The notes under the pieces were generated by a model. It had not been told where the DNA came from and ran no database searches. It saw only the letters and a program-made list of their open reading frames with translations. 12,599 nucleotides of DNA from Synechococcus sp. UW140 (GTDB taxonomy: Bacteria; Cyanobacteriota; Cyanobacteriia; PCC-6307; Cyanobiaceae), in contig CAMDWF010000033.1 of the NCBI GenBank assembly GCA_945878795.1, positions 1 to 12,599 on the forward strand, written 5' to 3'. Made by a program: the position numbers and the translations under genes. Each line of letters opens with the position of its first letter. Position 1 is the first letter of the stretch. Below are positions 1-7,317 of this stretch, one piece after another.

Positions 1-30
1 GTCTCGCCATTGGCGACTGCGGTTGGGGGC

Positions 31-528
31 TCAAGCAGCCGGGCGGGCCTGGCTGTGATGGCGATGGTGATTGAGCTGGCTGGGTAAGGTTTCTACGTGG
101 TCCAAATGTTCACGGATGGCACGGAGCTCCTCCAAGATGGATGTCAGTAGTTGTTGGGTGGCTGTCGAAGGTGAATTGAGCACCTCAACCGTCACTTCCT
201 TGATTCGCATCACGTCCCTGGCAAAACGGGCGACCTCATTGGGGTGGAAAACGAGGGGATCCTTTTGATCTGTGCGGTATTCGGGATTCAACTTGCGGGG
301 GTTGAAGGGGGGATTGAGGTTGCGCGTATCCGTATTTGTATAGCGATATACAGAAGCGCGGGAACGATTCAGTGCCTTTTGCACTTCGTCAATGGTGATC
401 AAAATCTCTTCGCTCCGATCAGCCCCTGAACCCGCAGCCCCATTCTCCTGGAGCAGGGATGTTGGTAACGCCTGAACGCCATTAGCGGCACCTGTGCCAA
501 TGAGCGTGGTACCCGATGGAGCAAGCAT
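31..528 (-). CDS. Small helix-turn-helix DNA-binding protein, uncharacterised
   Basis: Protein of about 165 residues. Residues ~44-66 (ITIDEVQKAL, then NRSRASVYRYTN) look like a MerR/excisionase-type helix-turn-helix that reads a site through a winged or tyrosine-rich recognition helix. A basic stretch (NPRKLNPEYR) and a conserved-looking LVFHPNEVARFARDV segment follow, then a probable coiled coil (~125-152, QQLLTSILEELRAIREHLDHV) suited to dimerisation, and a His-rich tail. The first 40 residues are low complexity. I chose the ATG at 528; an in-frame TTG at 537 would add three residues, and neither has a clear Shine-Dalgarno. The gene diverges from proS. I recall a small 'resolvase-like' HTH gene beside proS in other picocyanobacteria, but no recombinase catalytic domain is present, so regulator or nucleoid-associated protein is a better guess. 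Its GC content looks lower than that of its neighbours. Its DNA target is unknown. Confidence 0.75.
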   Translation of the reverse strand: MLAPSGTTLIGTGAANGVQALPTSLLQENGAAGSGADRSEEILITIDEVQKALNRSRASVYRYTNTDTRNLNPPFNPRKLNPEYRTDQKDPLVFHPNEVARFARDVMRIKEVTVEVLNSPSTATQQLLTSILEELRAIREHLDHVETLPSQLNHHRHHSQARPAA

Positions 529-728
529 GGAACGCAAAAGCCAACCAGAATGAATGCGAACTTAGCAGATATTTCCAATTCTGTTTACACTCCCTGCTAT
601 TGCAGTGCGCCGAATCCAGGAATCGAGCCAGTGCAAGCAAGCATCACACTGGGGTTAATGCGCAGACTACGCTTGCGGGGTCTGCGCTGGGCCAATGGTA
701 TGGTCCGCTGACTTCTCCATTCTTGGCC
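529..728. other. Divergent intergenic region, HTH gene / proS
   Basis: About 200 bases between the two divergent starts. The stretch 560-605 is clearly AT-richer than the surroundings and is the most likely place for the promoters of both genes. I could not find a convincing -35/-10 pair. The best on the minus strand is TAAACA-17-TAAGTT, and the best on the plus strand is a poor TATTGC at 598-603. The proS frame stays open across this region back to 516, but it lacks family-like sequence before 729. No RNA gene or terminator is visible. Confidence 0.5.
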
Positions 729-2576
729 ATGCGCGTCTCCCGCCTGATGCTGGTGACGCTGCGGGACGACCCTGCGGAGGCGGAAATTGTTTCGCACAAG
801 CTGCTGTTGCGAGCCGGGTATACGCGCCGCATCAGTTCCGGTATTTATGCCTACCTGCCCCTGCTCTGGCGTGTCTTGCAAAAGATCTCCCAGATCGTGC
901 GCGAGGAAATGAATGCAACCGGCGCCCTGGAAGTGCTGTTGCCCCAGCTCCAACCCGCCGACCTTTGGGAGCGCAGCGGCCGTTGGGCCGGCTACACGGC
1001 GGGGGAAGGCATCATGTTCCACCTCACGGATCGCCAGGGCCGGGAGCAGGGGCTGGGGCCCACCCACGAAGAGGTGATCACCACCCTGGCGGCAGACCTG
1101 ATCCGCTCTTACCGCCAGCTGCCGGTCAACCTCTATCAGATCCAAACAAAGTTTCGCGATGAGATCCGCCCCCGCTTTGGCCTGATGCGGGGGCGCGAAT
1201 TCATTATGAAAGACGCCTACTCCTTCCATGCCGACGAGGCCTCGTTACGGGAGACCTACGCCGATATGGATGGCGCCTATCGCCGCATCTTTGCCCGCTG
1301 TGGCCTGCGCACCGTGGCCGTCGAGGCCGATAGCGGAGCCATCGGTGGGTCCGCCAGCCAGGAGTTCATGGTGACGGCCGAAGCCGGCGAAGACCTGGTG
1401 CTGGCCTCTGCCGACGGCCGCTATGCCGCCAACCAGGAGAGGGCCGTGTCATTGGCGAGTGAGGCCCTACCCCTGGGCCCCGACCCCTGCCAGCAGCTAT
1501 CGACACCTGGACAAACCACGATTGAGGCCCTGGTAGCAGCCCACGGCTTCGACCCCTCCCAGATCGTCAAAGTGCTGCTGCTGGCGGCCCGTTTTGCCGA
1601 CGGTACGGTGCAGCCCGTTCTCGTGAGCCTGCGGGGCGACCAGCAGCTCAATGAGGTGAAGCTGGCCAATGCCCTCACCGCTGTTCTTGCCGACCACGGG
1701 GCTCTGCTGGAGGTGGCTCCTATCGATGGCGCCTTCGTCGAACGCTGGAGCCTGACCCCCGGCGCCATCCCCTTCGGCTACCTCGGACCTGACTTGGCTG
1801 ATGACACTTTGGACCAGAAAGGCAAGGCACCGGGTGTTGCCTTGACATCCGCCCCCCAATCCCCGGTTGCCCCCCCTCGCCTTGAACGCCATTTCCTGAG
1901 GCTGGCGGACCTCACCGCCCTGGACCTGCCCCGTTTCGTCTGCGGGGCCAACCAGGCGGACAGCCATCGGGTTGGCGCCACCTGGGCCGATCTCGGCCCC
2001 CTGCCCCAGACCGTGGATCTGCGGGCCGCCCAGCCTGGCGATCGCTGTCTCCACGATCCTTCCCAGCACCTGGAAGCCACCCGCGGCATCGAAGTGGGCC
2101 ACATCTTCCAACTGGGCCGCAAATATTCGACCGCCCTCGACGCCACCTTCACCAACGAGGCCGGCCAGGAAGAACCCCTCTGGATGGGCTGTTACGGCAT
2201 CGGGGTCTCCCGGCTAGCCCAGGCCGCCGTCGAGCAAAACCATGACGCCAACGGCATCTGCTGGCCCTTGGCCATCGCCCCCTACGCGGTGATCATCGTG
2301 ATTGCCAACCTCAACGAACCGCTGCAGGTAAAATTGGCGGAACGACTTTACGGCGAATTGCAATCCGCCGGTGTGGAGGTGATGTTGGACGACCGGGACG
2401 AACGGGCTGGGGTCAAATTCAAAGACGCCGACCTGATCGGTATTCCCTTTCGGGTCGTTGTGGGCCGGGGAGCCGCCAGCGGCCAGATTGAATTGGTGTC
2501 CCGTGTTGAAGGTGAACGGCAGGACCTTGCCGCAGAGGACCTGTTGACTTGCCTGATGCAACGGATCCGCCCCTGA
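729..2576 (+). CDS. proS: Prolyl-tRNA synthetase (bacterial type, with INS editing domain)
   Basis: Charges tRNA-Pro with proline in the cytoplasm (class II synthetase, 615 residues, a usual length for the bacterial ProRS). The class II catalytic core spans ~1-225 and ~400-515: SSGIYAYLPLLWRV (motif 1 region), LGPTHEEV, FRDEIRPRFGLMRGREFIMKDAYSFH (motif 2 region) and GIGVSRL (motif 3). Between them, ~260-400 is the INS/YbaK-like domain that deacylates Ala-tRNA-Pro. Lys281 in IVKVLLL matches the lysine essential for editing in E. coli ProRS (Lys279, from memory), so editing is probably active. A C-terminal anticodon-binding domain follows (~515-600, DDRDERAGVKFKDADLIGIP). The domain carries a proline/alanine-rich insert at ~360-385. 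I chose the ATG at 729 because MRVSRLMLVTLRDDP is the typical cyanobacterial start; the frame is open further up to 516 without family sequence. No clear Shine-Dalgarno. First gene of the series running to the kinase. Confidence 0.97.
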   Translation: MRVSRLMLVTLRDDPAEAEIVSHKLLLRAGYTRRISSGIYAYLPLLWRVLQKISQIVREEMNATGALEVLLPQLQPADLWERSGRWAGYTAGEGIMFHLTDRQGREQGLGPTHEEVITTLAADLIRSYRQLPVNLYQIQTKFRDEIRPRFGLMRGREFIMKDAYSFHADEASLRETYADMDGAYRRIFARCGLRTVAVEADSGAIGGSASQEFMVTAEAGEDLVLASADGRYAANQERAVSLASEALPLGPDPCQQLSTPGQTTIEALVAAHGFDPSQIVKVLLLAARFADGTVQPVLVSLRGDQQLNEVKLANALTAVLADHGALLEVAPIDGAFVERWSLTPGAIPFGYLGPDLADDTLDQKGKAPGVALTSAPQSPVAPPRLERHFLRLADLTALDLPRFVCGANQADSHRVGATWADLGPLPQTVDLRAAQPGDRCLHDPSQHLEATRGIEVGHIFQLGRKYSTALDATFTNEAGQEEPLWMGCYGIGVSRLAQAAVEQNHDANGICWPLAIAPYAVIIVIANLNEPLQVKLAERLYGELQSAGVEVMLDDRDERAGVKFKDADLIGIPFRVVVGRGAASGQIELVSRVEGERQDLAAEDLLTCLMQRIRP

Positions 2577-2632
2577 ATCCCCAGTCAGAACGCCAGCGCA
2601 TCCTTAAGATCAGCCCACCCTGCCGCACCACC

Positions 2633-3088
2633 ATGGCTGCCCTCCGTTCAATCCAACGACTGGCGGCTTTGATCGGCGAAGCCCTGGGCCTCCGATCGGC
2701 GTTCAGGGCTGCGGTGGCCATGGTGCTTTGCCTCAGCCTCAGTCTCAGCGGTTGTAGTAGCGCCAGCGGCAAACTAAGCGGCAATTATGTCGATGACACC
2801 GTCAGCGTGGCCCAAAGCCTGCTGACCACCATCCACTTGGCTGCCGATGATCCCGGCCGCAGTGAGGCCGAAAAAGAGGCCCGCGCCTTGATCAATGACT
2901 ACACAGCCCGCTACCGCCCCCGCCAGGAAATCAATGCTCTGGGGTCCTTCACTACCATGGTGACCGCCGTCAACTCCCTGGCAGGCCATTATCTCGGTTA
3001 TGCCAACCGCCCATTACCCGAAGCCCTGCGCAACCGCATCGAGAAAGAACTGCAACAGGCCCAGGCCTCTGTGGTTCGAGGGACCTGA
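2633..3088 (+). CDS. psb27: Photosystem II assembly lipoprotein Psb27
   Basis: Psb27 is a lumenal lipoprotein that binds CP43 in immature or repairing photosystem II and keeps the manganese cluster from assembling too early (family knowledge). The 151-residue product starts MAALRSIQRLAAL, has an arginine-bearing N region, a hydrophobic stretch (~26-39) and a lipobox ending LSGC with the lipidated Cys at position 41. The remaining ~110 residues have the Psb27 size and pattern: NYVDDTVSVAQSLLTTIHL near the N-terminus, ARALINDYTARYRP in the middle, FTTMVTAVNSLAGHY and a charged C-terminal helix. The frame is open upstream to 2549, overlapping proS, but the ATG at 2633 gives a standard signal peptide; the ATG at 2720 would remove the positive N region. 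It lies 56 bases after proS. A TAAGAT (2605-2610) upstream could be a -10 box but has no -35. Presence of this gene is the strongest sign of a cyanobacterium. Confidence 0.93.
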   Translation: MAALRSIQRLAALIGEALGLRSAFRAAVAMVLCLSLSLSGCSSASGKLSGNYVDDTVSVAQSLLTTIHLAADDPGRSEAEKEARALINDYTARYRPRQEINALGSFTTMVTAVNSLAGHYLGYANRPLPEALRNRIEKELQQAQASVVRGT

Positions 3089-3179
3089 AGCCAGGGTGGC
3101 CCCAAGCCTTTGACGAAGGGCACCTGCATCTGACACGCTCTACCCTTGTGCTGTGAAGCGGCTACGGGCCGCCTTGTCC

Positions 3180-4493
3180 TTGGCCAACGTAGTTGTCATA
3201 GGTGCGCAATGGGGAGACGAGGGCAAGGGCAAGATCACGGATCTGCTGAGCCGCTCCGCCGATGTGGTGGTGCGTTATCAAGGCGGGGTCAATGCCGGCC
3301 ACACGATTGTTGTTGACGACCGGGTTCTCAAACTGCATCTGATCCCCTCCGGAATTCTCTATCCCGAGACGGTCTGTCTGATCGGCTCCGGCACGGTGGT
3401 CGATCCCCGGGTGATGCTGGGCGAAATCGACACCTTGCGGGATTACGGCATTTCGGTCGAAGGCCTCAAGCTGGCCTCCACGGCCCACGTCACCATGCCG
3501 TACCACCGCCTGCTGGACCAGGCGATCGAGCAGCGGCGCGGTGATCGCCGCATCGGCACCACTGGCCGCGGCATCGGCCCGACCTACGCCGATAAATCTG
3601 AACGCAACGGCATTCGTGTCATCGATCTACTGGACGAGGACCGGCTGAGGGATCGGTTGCTGACACCCCTCACCCAAAAGAACGAACTGCTCACCAAGGT
3701 CTACGGGCTGGAGCCCCTTGATCCCGACGCCGTGATTGCCGAATACGCCAGCTACGGCGCCCGGTTGGCTCCCCACGTGGTCGATTGCACCCGCACGATT
3801 CACAAGGCGGCACGGGCACGTAAAAACATTCTTTTCGAGGGCGCCCAGGGCACCCTGCTCGATCTCGACCACGGCACCTATCCCTACGTGACCTCCTCCA
3901 ATCCCGTCTCAGGGGGGGCCTGCATCGGCGCGGGCGTGGGACCCACCCTGATCGACCGGGTGATTGGGGTGGCCAAGGCCTACACCACCCGTGTCGGGGA
4001 GGGCCCTTTCCCCACCGAACTGCAGGGCAGCCTCAACGACCACCTCTGCGATCGGGGCGGCGAATTCGGCACCACTACCGGCCGGAGGCGGCGCTGTGGC
4101 TGGTTCGACGGGGTCATCGGTCGCTATGCCGTCGAAGTCAATGGTCTCGACTGTCTGGCTATTACCAAGCTGGATGTGCTGGACGAGCTCGATGAGATCC
4201 AGGTGTGCGTTGCCTATGATCTTGATGGGGAGCGCATTGAGTATTTCCCTTGCAGTGCCGAAGATTTTGCCCGCTGCGAGCCAATCTTCCAAACCCTGCC
4301 TGGCTGGCAGTGCTCGACAGCCGATTGTCGCCGGCTGGAGGATCTCCCCGACACCGCCCAGGCCTATCTGCGTTTCCTGGCTGAGCTGATGGAGGTGCCT
4401 ATCGCCATTGTTTCGCTTGGGGCCCAGCGAGACCAGACCATCGTGGTCGAGGATCCGATCCATGGTCCCAAACGCGCCCTGCTCAGCGTTTAG
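3180..4493 (+). CDS. purA: Adenylosuccinate synthetase
   Basis: Catalyses GTP-dependent joining of IMP and aspartate, the first committed step from IMP to AMP. With the start used here the product is 437 residues, the usual family length. Visible motifs: the nucleotide-binding loop GAQWGDEGKGK (~8-18), NAGHT with the catalytic His, TTGRGIGPTYADK, FEGAQGTLLDLDHGTYPYVT, VGEGPFPTEL, the arginine-rich IMP/aspartate loop TTTGRRRRCGWFD and TKLDVLD, which reads guanine. Family members in cyanobacteria begin MANVVVIGAQWGDEG, which places the start at a TTG (3180, read as Met, then Ala-Asn). A GTG at 3153 would add nine residues (KRLRAALS) not seen in relatives. Neither has a good ribosome-binding site. 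It follows psb27 after 91 bases in which I find no convincing promoter or terminator, so co-transcription is possible. Confidence 0.96.
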   Translation: MANVVVIGAQWGDEGKGKITDLLSRSADVVVRYQGGVNAGHTIVVDDRVLKLHLIPSGILYPETVCLIGSGTVVDPRVMLGEIDTLRDYGISVEGLKLASTAHVTMPYHRLLDQAIEQRRGDRRIGTTGRGIGPTYADKSERNGIRVIDLLDEDRLRDRLLTPLTQKNELLTKVYGLEPLDPDAVIAEYASYGARLAPHVVDCTRTIHKAARARKNILFEGAQGTLLDLDHGTYPYVTSSNPVSGGACIGAGVGPTLIDRVIGVAKAYTTRVGEGPFPTELQGSLNDHLCDRGGEFGTTTGRRRRCGWFDGVIGRYAVEVNGLDCLAITKLDVLDELDEIQVCVAYDLDGERIEYFPCSAEDFARCEPIFQTLPGWQCSTADCRRLEDLPDTAQAYLRFLAELMEVPIAIVSLGAQRDQTIVVEDPIHGPKRALLSV

Positions 4494-4541
4494 TCGGCCT
4501 GCTTCACCCCTCCCAACCCCATCCCCTCCCTATCAGCCCCC
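4494..4541 (+). other. Pyrimidine-rich purA-kinase spacer without Shine-Dalgarno
   Basis: The 48 bases between the purA stop and the kinase ATG are dominated by runs of C and T (CCCCTCCC, CCCCATCCCC), with no purine-rich ribosome-binding site. Initiation is probably SD-independent or helped by ribosomes leaving purA. This kind of unstructured leader occurs in cyanobacteria, so it is described rather than assigned a function. Confidence 0.5.
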
Positions 4542-5573
4542 ATGAGTGCCGCCAGCTTCCCGGCTCCCAACAGCCTGCTGCCGATGGACCGTAGTCTTGA
4601 CGTGGTCGGCATCGGTAACGCCATCGTGGACGTGTTGATCCAAACCGACGACCGCTTCCTTGAGGACCATGGCCTGAGCAAGGGCACCATGGCCCTGATC
4701 GATGAGACCGCAGCCGAAGGGCTCTACGCCACCCTGGGCCCTGGATTGGAAACCTCCGGCGGCTCCGCCGCCAACACTATGGCCGGCATTGCCCAACTGG
4801 GTGGCAAGGCCGCCTTCATCGGCAGGGTGCGCGATGACCAACTGGGGGCGATCTTCGCCCACGACATTCAATCGGTGGGCGCCCGCTTTGACACCCCCGC
4901 TGCAGCCAGTGGCCCTTCCACCGCCCGCTGTCTGATCTTGGTGACCCCTGATGCCCAGCGCACGATGTGCACCTATCTGGGGGCCTCCGTGGGCCTGGAC
5001 CCCGGGGACCTGGACCTGGATCTGGTGCCCCAGGCGAAAGTCCTTTACCTGGAGGGCTATCTGTGGGACAGCGAAGCGGCCAAACAAGCCTTCCTAGCTG
5101 CGGCCGCCGCGATGCGCGCCAGTGGCGGCCAGGTGGCCCTTTCCCTCTCCGATGCCTTCTGTGTCGATCGTCACCGGGAAAGCTTCCTTGAATTGGTGGA
5201 CGGCCACGTGGACATCCTGTTTGCCAATGAGATGGAAATCACCTCCCTCTACAAAGCCGACAGCTTTGAGGATGCAGCCCACCAGGTGCGGGGCCGTTGC
5301 CAGGTGGCGGCCTTGACCCGCAGCGAACAGGGTTCAATGGTGCTGTGCGGCGATCAGACCCTGTTGATCCAACCTTTCCGGTTGGGGCCCTTGGTCGACA
5401 CCACTGGCGCCGGCGATCTCTACGCCGCCGGTTTCCTGCAGGGCTACACCCACGGAGCGAGTCTGGAACGCTGTGGGCAACTCGGCTCCCTCTGCGCCGG
5501 CCAGGTCGTCACCCAGCTCGGCCCCCGTCCCCAGGCCTCCCTACCCGCCCTAGTCGCCCAGTACCTCGATTGA
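4542..5573 (+). CDS. PfkB-family carbohydrate/nucleoside kinase, adenosine-kinase-like
   Basis: Ribokinase-fold kinase of 343 residues that transfers phosphate from ATP to a sugar or nucleoside. N-terminal substrate strand VVGIGNAIVDVLIQTDD (~21-37); PfkB signature 1 region beginning SGGSAANTMAGIAQLGG (~72-88) and running to GRVRDD; the NEME motif (229-232) used for metal/phosphate; and the anion-hole/catalytic motif DTTGAGDLYAAGF (286-298) with Asp292 as the base. The LDVVGIGNAIVDVL start and lid layout resemble the adenosine kinase subgroup, and the neighbouring purA fits purine metabolism, but the true substrate cannot be read from sequence. The ATG at 4542 is used; the ATG at 4584 (MDRSLDVVGIG) would remove a 14-residue extension and is a fair alternative. 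The spacer after purA is nearly free of purine runs, so there is no Shine-Dalgarno. Confidence 0.92.
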   Translation: MSAASFPAPNSLLPMDRSLDVVGIGNAIVDVLIQTDDRFLEDHGLSKGTMALIDETAAEGLYATLGPGLETSGGSAANTMAGIAQLGGKAAFIGRVRDDQLGAIFAHDIQSVGARFDTPAAASGPSTARCLILVTPDAQRTMCTYLGASVGLDPGDLDLDLVPQAKVLYLEGYLWDSEAAKQAFLAAAAAMRASGGQVALSLSDAFCVDRHRESFLELVDGHVDILFANEMEITSLYKADSFEDAAHQVRGRCQVAALTRSEQGSMVLCGDQTLLIQPFRLGPLVDTTGAGDLYAAGFLQGYTHGASLERCGQLGSLCAGQVVTQLGPRPQASLPALVAQYLD

Positions 5574-5602
5574 CGTTCTGGGGCCTCGGCCGGACGGCTC
5601 CC

Positions 5603-6412
5603 TCATGGCCCTTCCCCCCCAGGCCACCCCAGTTCGTCCAGCAGGGGGCCCAGGGGCAGGGCCTTGACCCCTGGTGGTTCAGGTGGCCGATTTAGCAAAA
5701 GCAGACGCAGGCCCAGGTCAGCGGCTATGGCATGCCACAGGGCTTCGTTCTTTCCTCCAGAACGCCTTGCCAGCACGCTGGTCAACCGCCAGTGCCGGCA
5801 GAGGGCTCGCTCGATGGCGCCATCCCCTCCTGGCCGCAGACAAGCAATGCGCTCGGGGTCCAGTCCGGCCGCCGTCGCCTGCTGCAGGGCCAGGGGCAGG
5901 GGCAGGATGCGGCCATGGTGCACTGCCCTGGGGGTTAGGCGCACCGCCGCCGCCAACTGGCGAGCGCCAATCGCCAACAGCAACCTTTCGCCGGCAAGGC
6001 CATGCCGCCCCAGATCCGTGAGGTCGCCCAGCCCCTCGGCCCGGCCCAGGGGCAACAGGGGCCGCTTCAGCCGCAATAAGGGTTGACCGAGGTCGGCACA
6101 CACGGCCGCCAGGCAGGCGCTGATGCTGCGGGCAAAGGGATGGCTGGCATCCACCACCCAGGTAAAGCCTTCCCCATCCCTTCGAACGGCGAGCAGCTCC
6201 TGCGCCAGGGCCCCCTGCCCAGCCAGGGCTCCCACTCGCAGATCCTGGCCGGCGGCGGTGCCGTAGGCCCGTGCCGCCGGGGGGCTGACCACACTGATCC
6301 TGAGCCGCCAGCCCCGTTGCAATAAGACTCGGGCCAGCGTCGGCCCCTCGCCCGTGCCGGCGAATAGCCAGATCCGCCCGCCACCGCCCCCGACCCATGG
6401 AGCGGCGTGCAT
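5603..6412 (-). CDS. cobK: Precorrin-6A reductase (CobK/CbiJ)
   Basis: NAD(P)H-dependent reduction of the precorrin-6A macrocycle in corrin-ring (B12/pseudo-B12) synthesis, a cytoplasmic step. The 269-residue product begins after a glycine-rich leader with RIWLFAGTGEGPTLARVLLQRG (~13-34), the N-terminal Rossmann-like loop of the family. VVDASHPFARSIS (~86-98) is the characteristic DASHPFA motif, and PLLRLKRP (~111-118) follows. The C-terminal half ends SVLARRSGGKNEALWHAIAADLGLRLLLLNRP (~212-243), matching the SGG...(E/N)K/A cofactor region. Start: ATG at 6412. An in-frame upstream start at 6487 would overlap ssb and lacks family sequence. The gene converges on the kinase with 29 bases between stops and diverges from ssb across ~32 bases. 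No cobalamin riboswitch is visible. I recall cutA between this gene and the kinase in related genomes; here there is no room for it. Confidence 0.9.
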   Translation of the reverse strand: MHAAPWVGGGGGRIWLFAGTGEGPTLARVLLQRGWRLRISVVSPPAARAYGTAAGQDLRVGALAGQGALAQELLAVRRDGEGFTWVVDASHPFARSISACLAAVCADLGQPLLRLKRPLLPLGRAEGLGDLTDLGRHGLAGERLLLAIGARQLAAAVRLTPRAVHHGRILPLPLALQQATAAGLDPERIACLRPGGDGAIERALCRHWRLTSVLARRSGGKNEALWHAIAADLGLRLLLLNRPPEPPGVKALPLGPLLDELGWPGGEGP

Positions 6413-6444
6413 CAAGATGGTCTCAGAAATCCGAAGGCATCGGA

Positions 6445-6990
6445 GTGAATCACTGTTTGCTTGAGGTGGAGGTGCTTGAGGCCCCACAGGTGCGTTACAC
6501 CCAGGACAACCAAACCCCAGTGGCTGAAATGGCCGTGCGCTTTGACGGCCTGCGACCGGAGGATCCCCCTGGCCAAATCAAGGTGATCGGCTGGGGAAAT
6601 CTGGCCCAGGACCTGCAGAACCGTGCCCAGGCGGGTCAGCGACTGGTGGTCGAAGGGCGCTTGCGCATCAACACCGTAAGCCGGGCGGACGGAGTGAAGG
6701 AGAAGCGGGCCGAACTCACCCTGGCGCGGCTCCATCCCCTTGGGGACGCGACCCCTCAGGGCCCAGCCAGTGCTGCGGGAGTGGTTGCGAGGGCCGAAGC
6801 GGCTCCGACGGCGGCCCTCGCGCCCCGAAACGTGCCCCGGCCGATCCCCCAAACCAGCCAACCTCCACGACCGGCGCCGGATGCCGCCGGTCGGTCTGCG
6901 GTGACGGTCGCCGAAACGCCACCGGTCTGGAATACCTCGCCCCTGGTGGCCGACGACTTGTTGGATGGGGACGATGACATCCCATTCTGA
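6445..6990 (+). CDS. ssb: Single-stranded DNA-binding protein
   Basis: Coats single-stranded DNA in replication and repair and recruits partner enzymes by its C-terminal tip. The 181-residue product has an OB fold at ~1-105 (NHCLLEVEVLEAPQVRYTQDN, FDGLRPEDPPGQIKVIGWGNLAQDL, GQRLVVEGRLRINTV, KEKRAELTLARLHPLG), then a ~60-residue Pro/Ala-rich flexible linker and the acidic tip DDDIPF that binds partners such as PriA (encoded at the right end of this window). Start: GTG at 6445, with GAAGG at 6433-6437 seven bases upstream. Family members begin NHCLLEVEVLEAPQ, so the open frame back to 6397 is not used. The short divergent gap to cobK means that one or both promoters must sit inside the neighbouring coding sequence or overlap. 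Confidence 0.93.
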   Translation: MNHCLLEVEVLEAPQVRYTQDNQTPVAEMAVRFDGLRPEDPPGQIKVIGWGNLAQDLQNRAQAGQRLVVEGRLRINTVSRADGVKEKRAELTLARLHPLGDATPQGPASAAGVVARAEAAPTAALAPRNVPRPIPQTSQPPRPAPDAAGRSAVTVAETPPVWNTSPLVADDLLDGDDDIPF

Positions 6991-7009
6991 ACCTGGTCGG
7001 GGCGCCAGA

Positions 7010-7034
7010 TCAACCCTGGCCATCTCAACCCTGG
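7010..7034. repeat. Short direct repeat TCAACCCTGG, two copies
   Basis: Two exact copies of a 10-base word at 7010-7019 and 7025-7034, a 15-base period, lying between the convergent ends of ssb and the small gene. The second copy contains that gene's stop codon (TGA on the minus strand). Nearby CTGG/CCAG words can form only weak 4-bp hairpins, and no T-run follows, so I do not call a terminator. Confidence 0.5.
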
Positions 7035-7288
7035 GGAAACCTCTCGGTGGCCTGGTCCAACATCTGCCCCAGCTCCCGTTCCAGGGCCGCCAAATCCAAG
7101 CGCCACTGGGACCAGCGCCCACTGTCCAACTGCCGCAGTAGCCACTGACGGTCCTGGGCCAGCAAGGCCATCAGCGTCGCCGTGTCCTCAGCCTCAGCCG
7201 GTTTCTCAACGCTTGGGTCGGGGGCCGGCTGTGATGACGGGAAGGAGCTAGCCATGGACGTAATCCCGATCCCAGAAGATCTCGCCAT
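7025..7288 (-). CDS. Small uncharacterised protein, probably conserved in picocyanobacteria
   Basis: Product of 87 residues if the ATG at 7288 is used, or 76 from the ATG at 7255. The N-terminal third is Ser/Pro-rich low complexity. The rest (ATLMALLAQDRQWLLRQLDS, then GRWSQWRLDLAALERELGQMLDQATERF) is a Trp/Leu/Arg/Glu-rich helical segment with heptad-like spacing that looks like a real folded or coiled-coil region rather than a chance frame. No known domain is recognised and no signal or membrane segment is seen. A GGGGG run lies 4 bases before the 7288 start, favouring it weakly. It converges on ssb (34 bases apart) and diverges from the DUF2854 gene (29 bases). I recall a short hypothetical gene at this position in other picocyanobacteria, which supports it. 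Function unknown. Confidence 0.65.
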   Translation of the reverse strand: MARSSGIGITSMASSFPSSQPAPDPSVEKPAEAEDTATLMALLAQDRQWLLRQLDSGRWSQWRLDLAALERELGQMLDQATERFPQG

Positions 7289-7317
7289 CTTGCCCCCTGC
7301 TGCAGGAGAATGGAGCC

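Noticed and set aside
516..728. N-terminal extension of ProRS by 71 residues
   Set aside because: The extension has no family resemblance, begins inside the divergent HTH gene and precedes a typical cyanobacterial ProRS start at 729.
2038..2045. GCGATCGC (HIP1 palindrome)
   Set aside because: I noticed only one exact copy in the window, within proS, so there is no sign of the HIP1 enrichment seen in many other cyanobacteria.
3110..3138. TTGACG as -35 of a purA promoter
   Set aside because: No acceptable -10 hexamer occurs at 16-19 bases downstream.
5574..5610. Terminator between the kinase and cobK (GGGGCC ... GGCTCCC)
   Set aside because: The stem needs a bulge and a G-T pair, and there is no T-run on either strand.
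6412..7122. 236-codon minus-strand frame over ssb
   Set aside because: It is a shadow of ssb; SSB has its OB fold, a Shine-Dalgarno and the DIPF tip in the plus frame.
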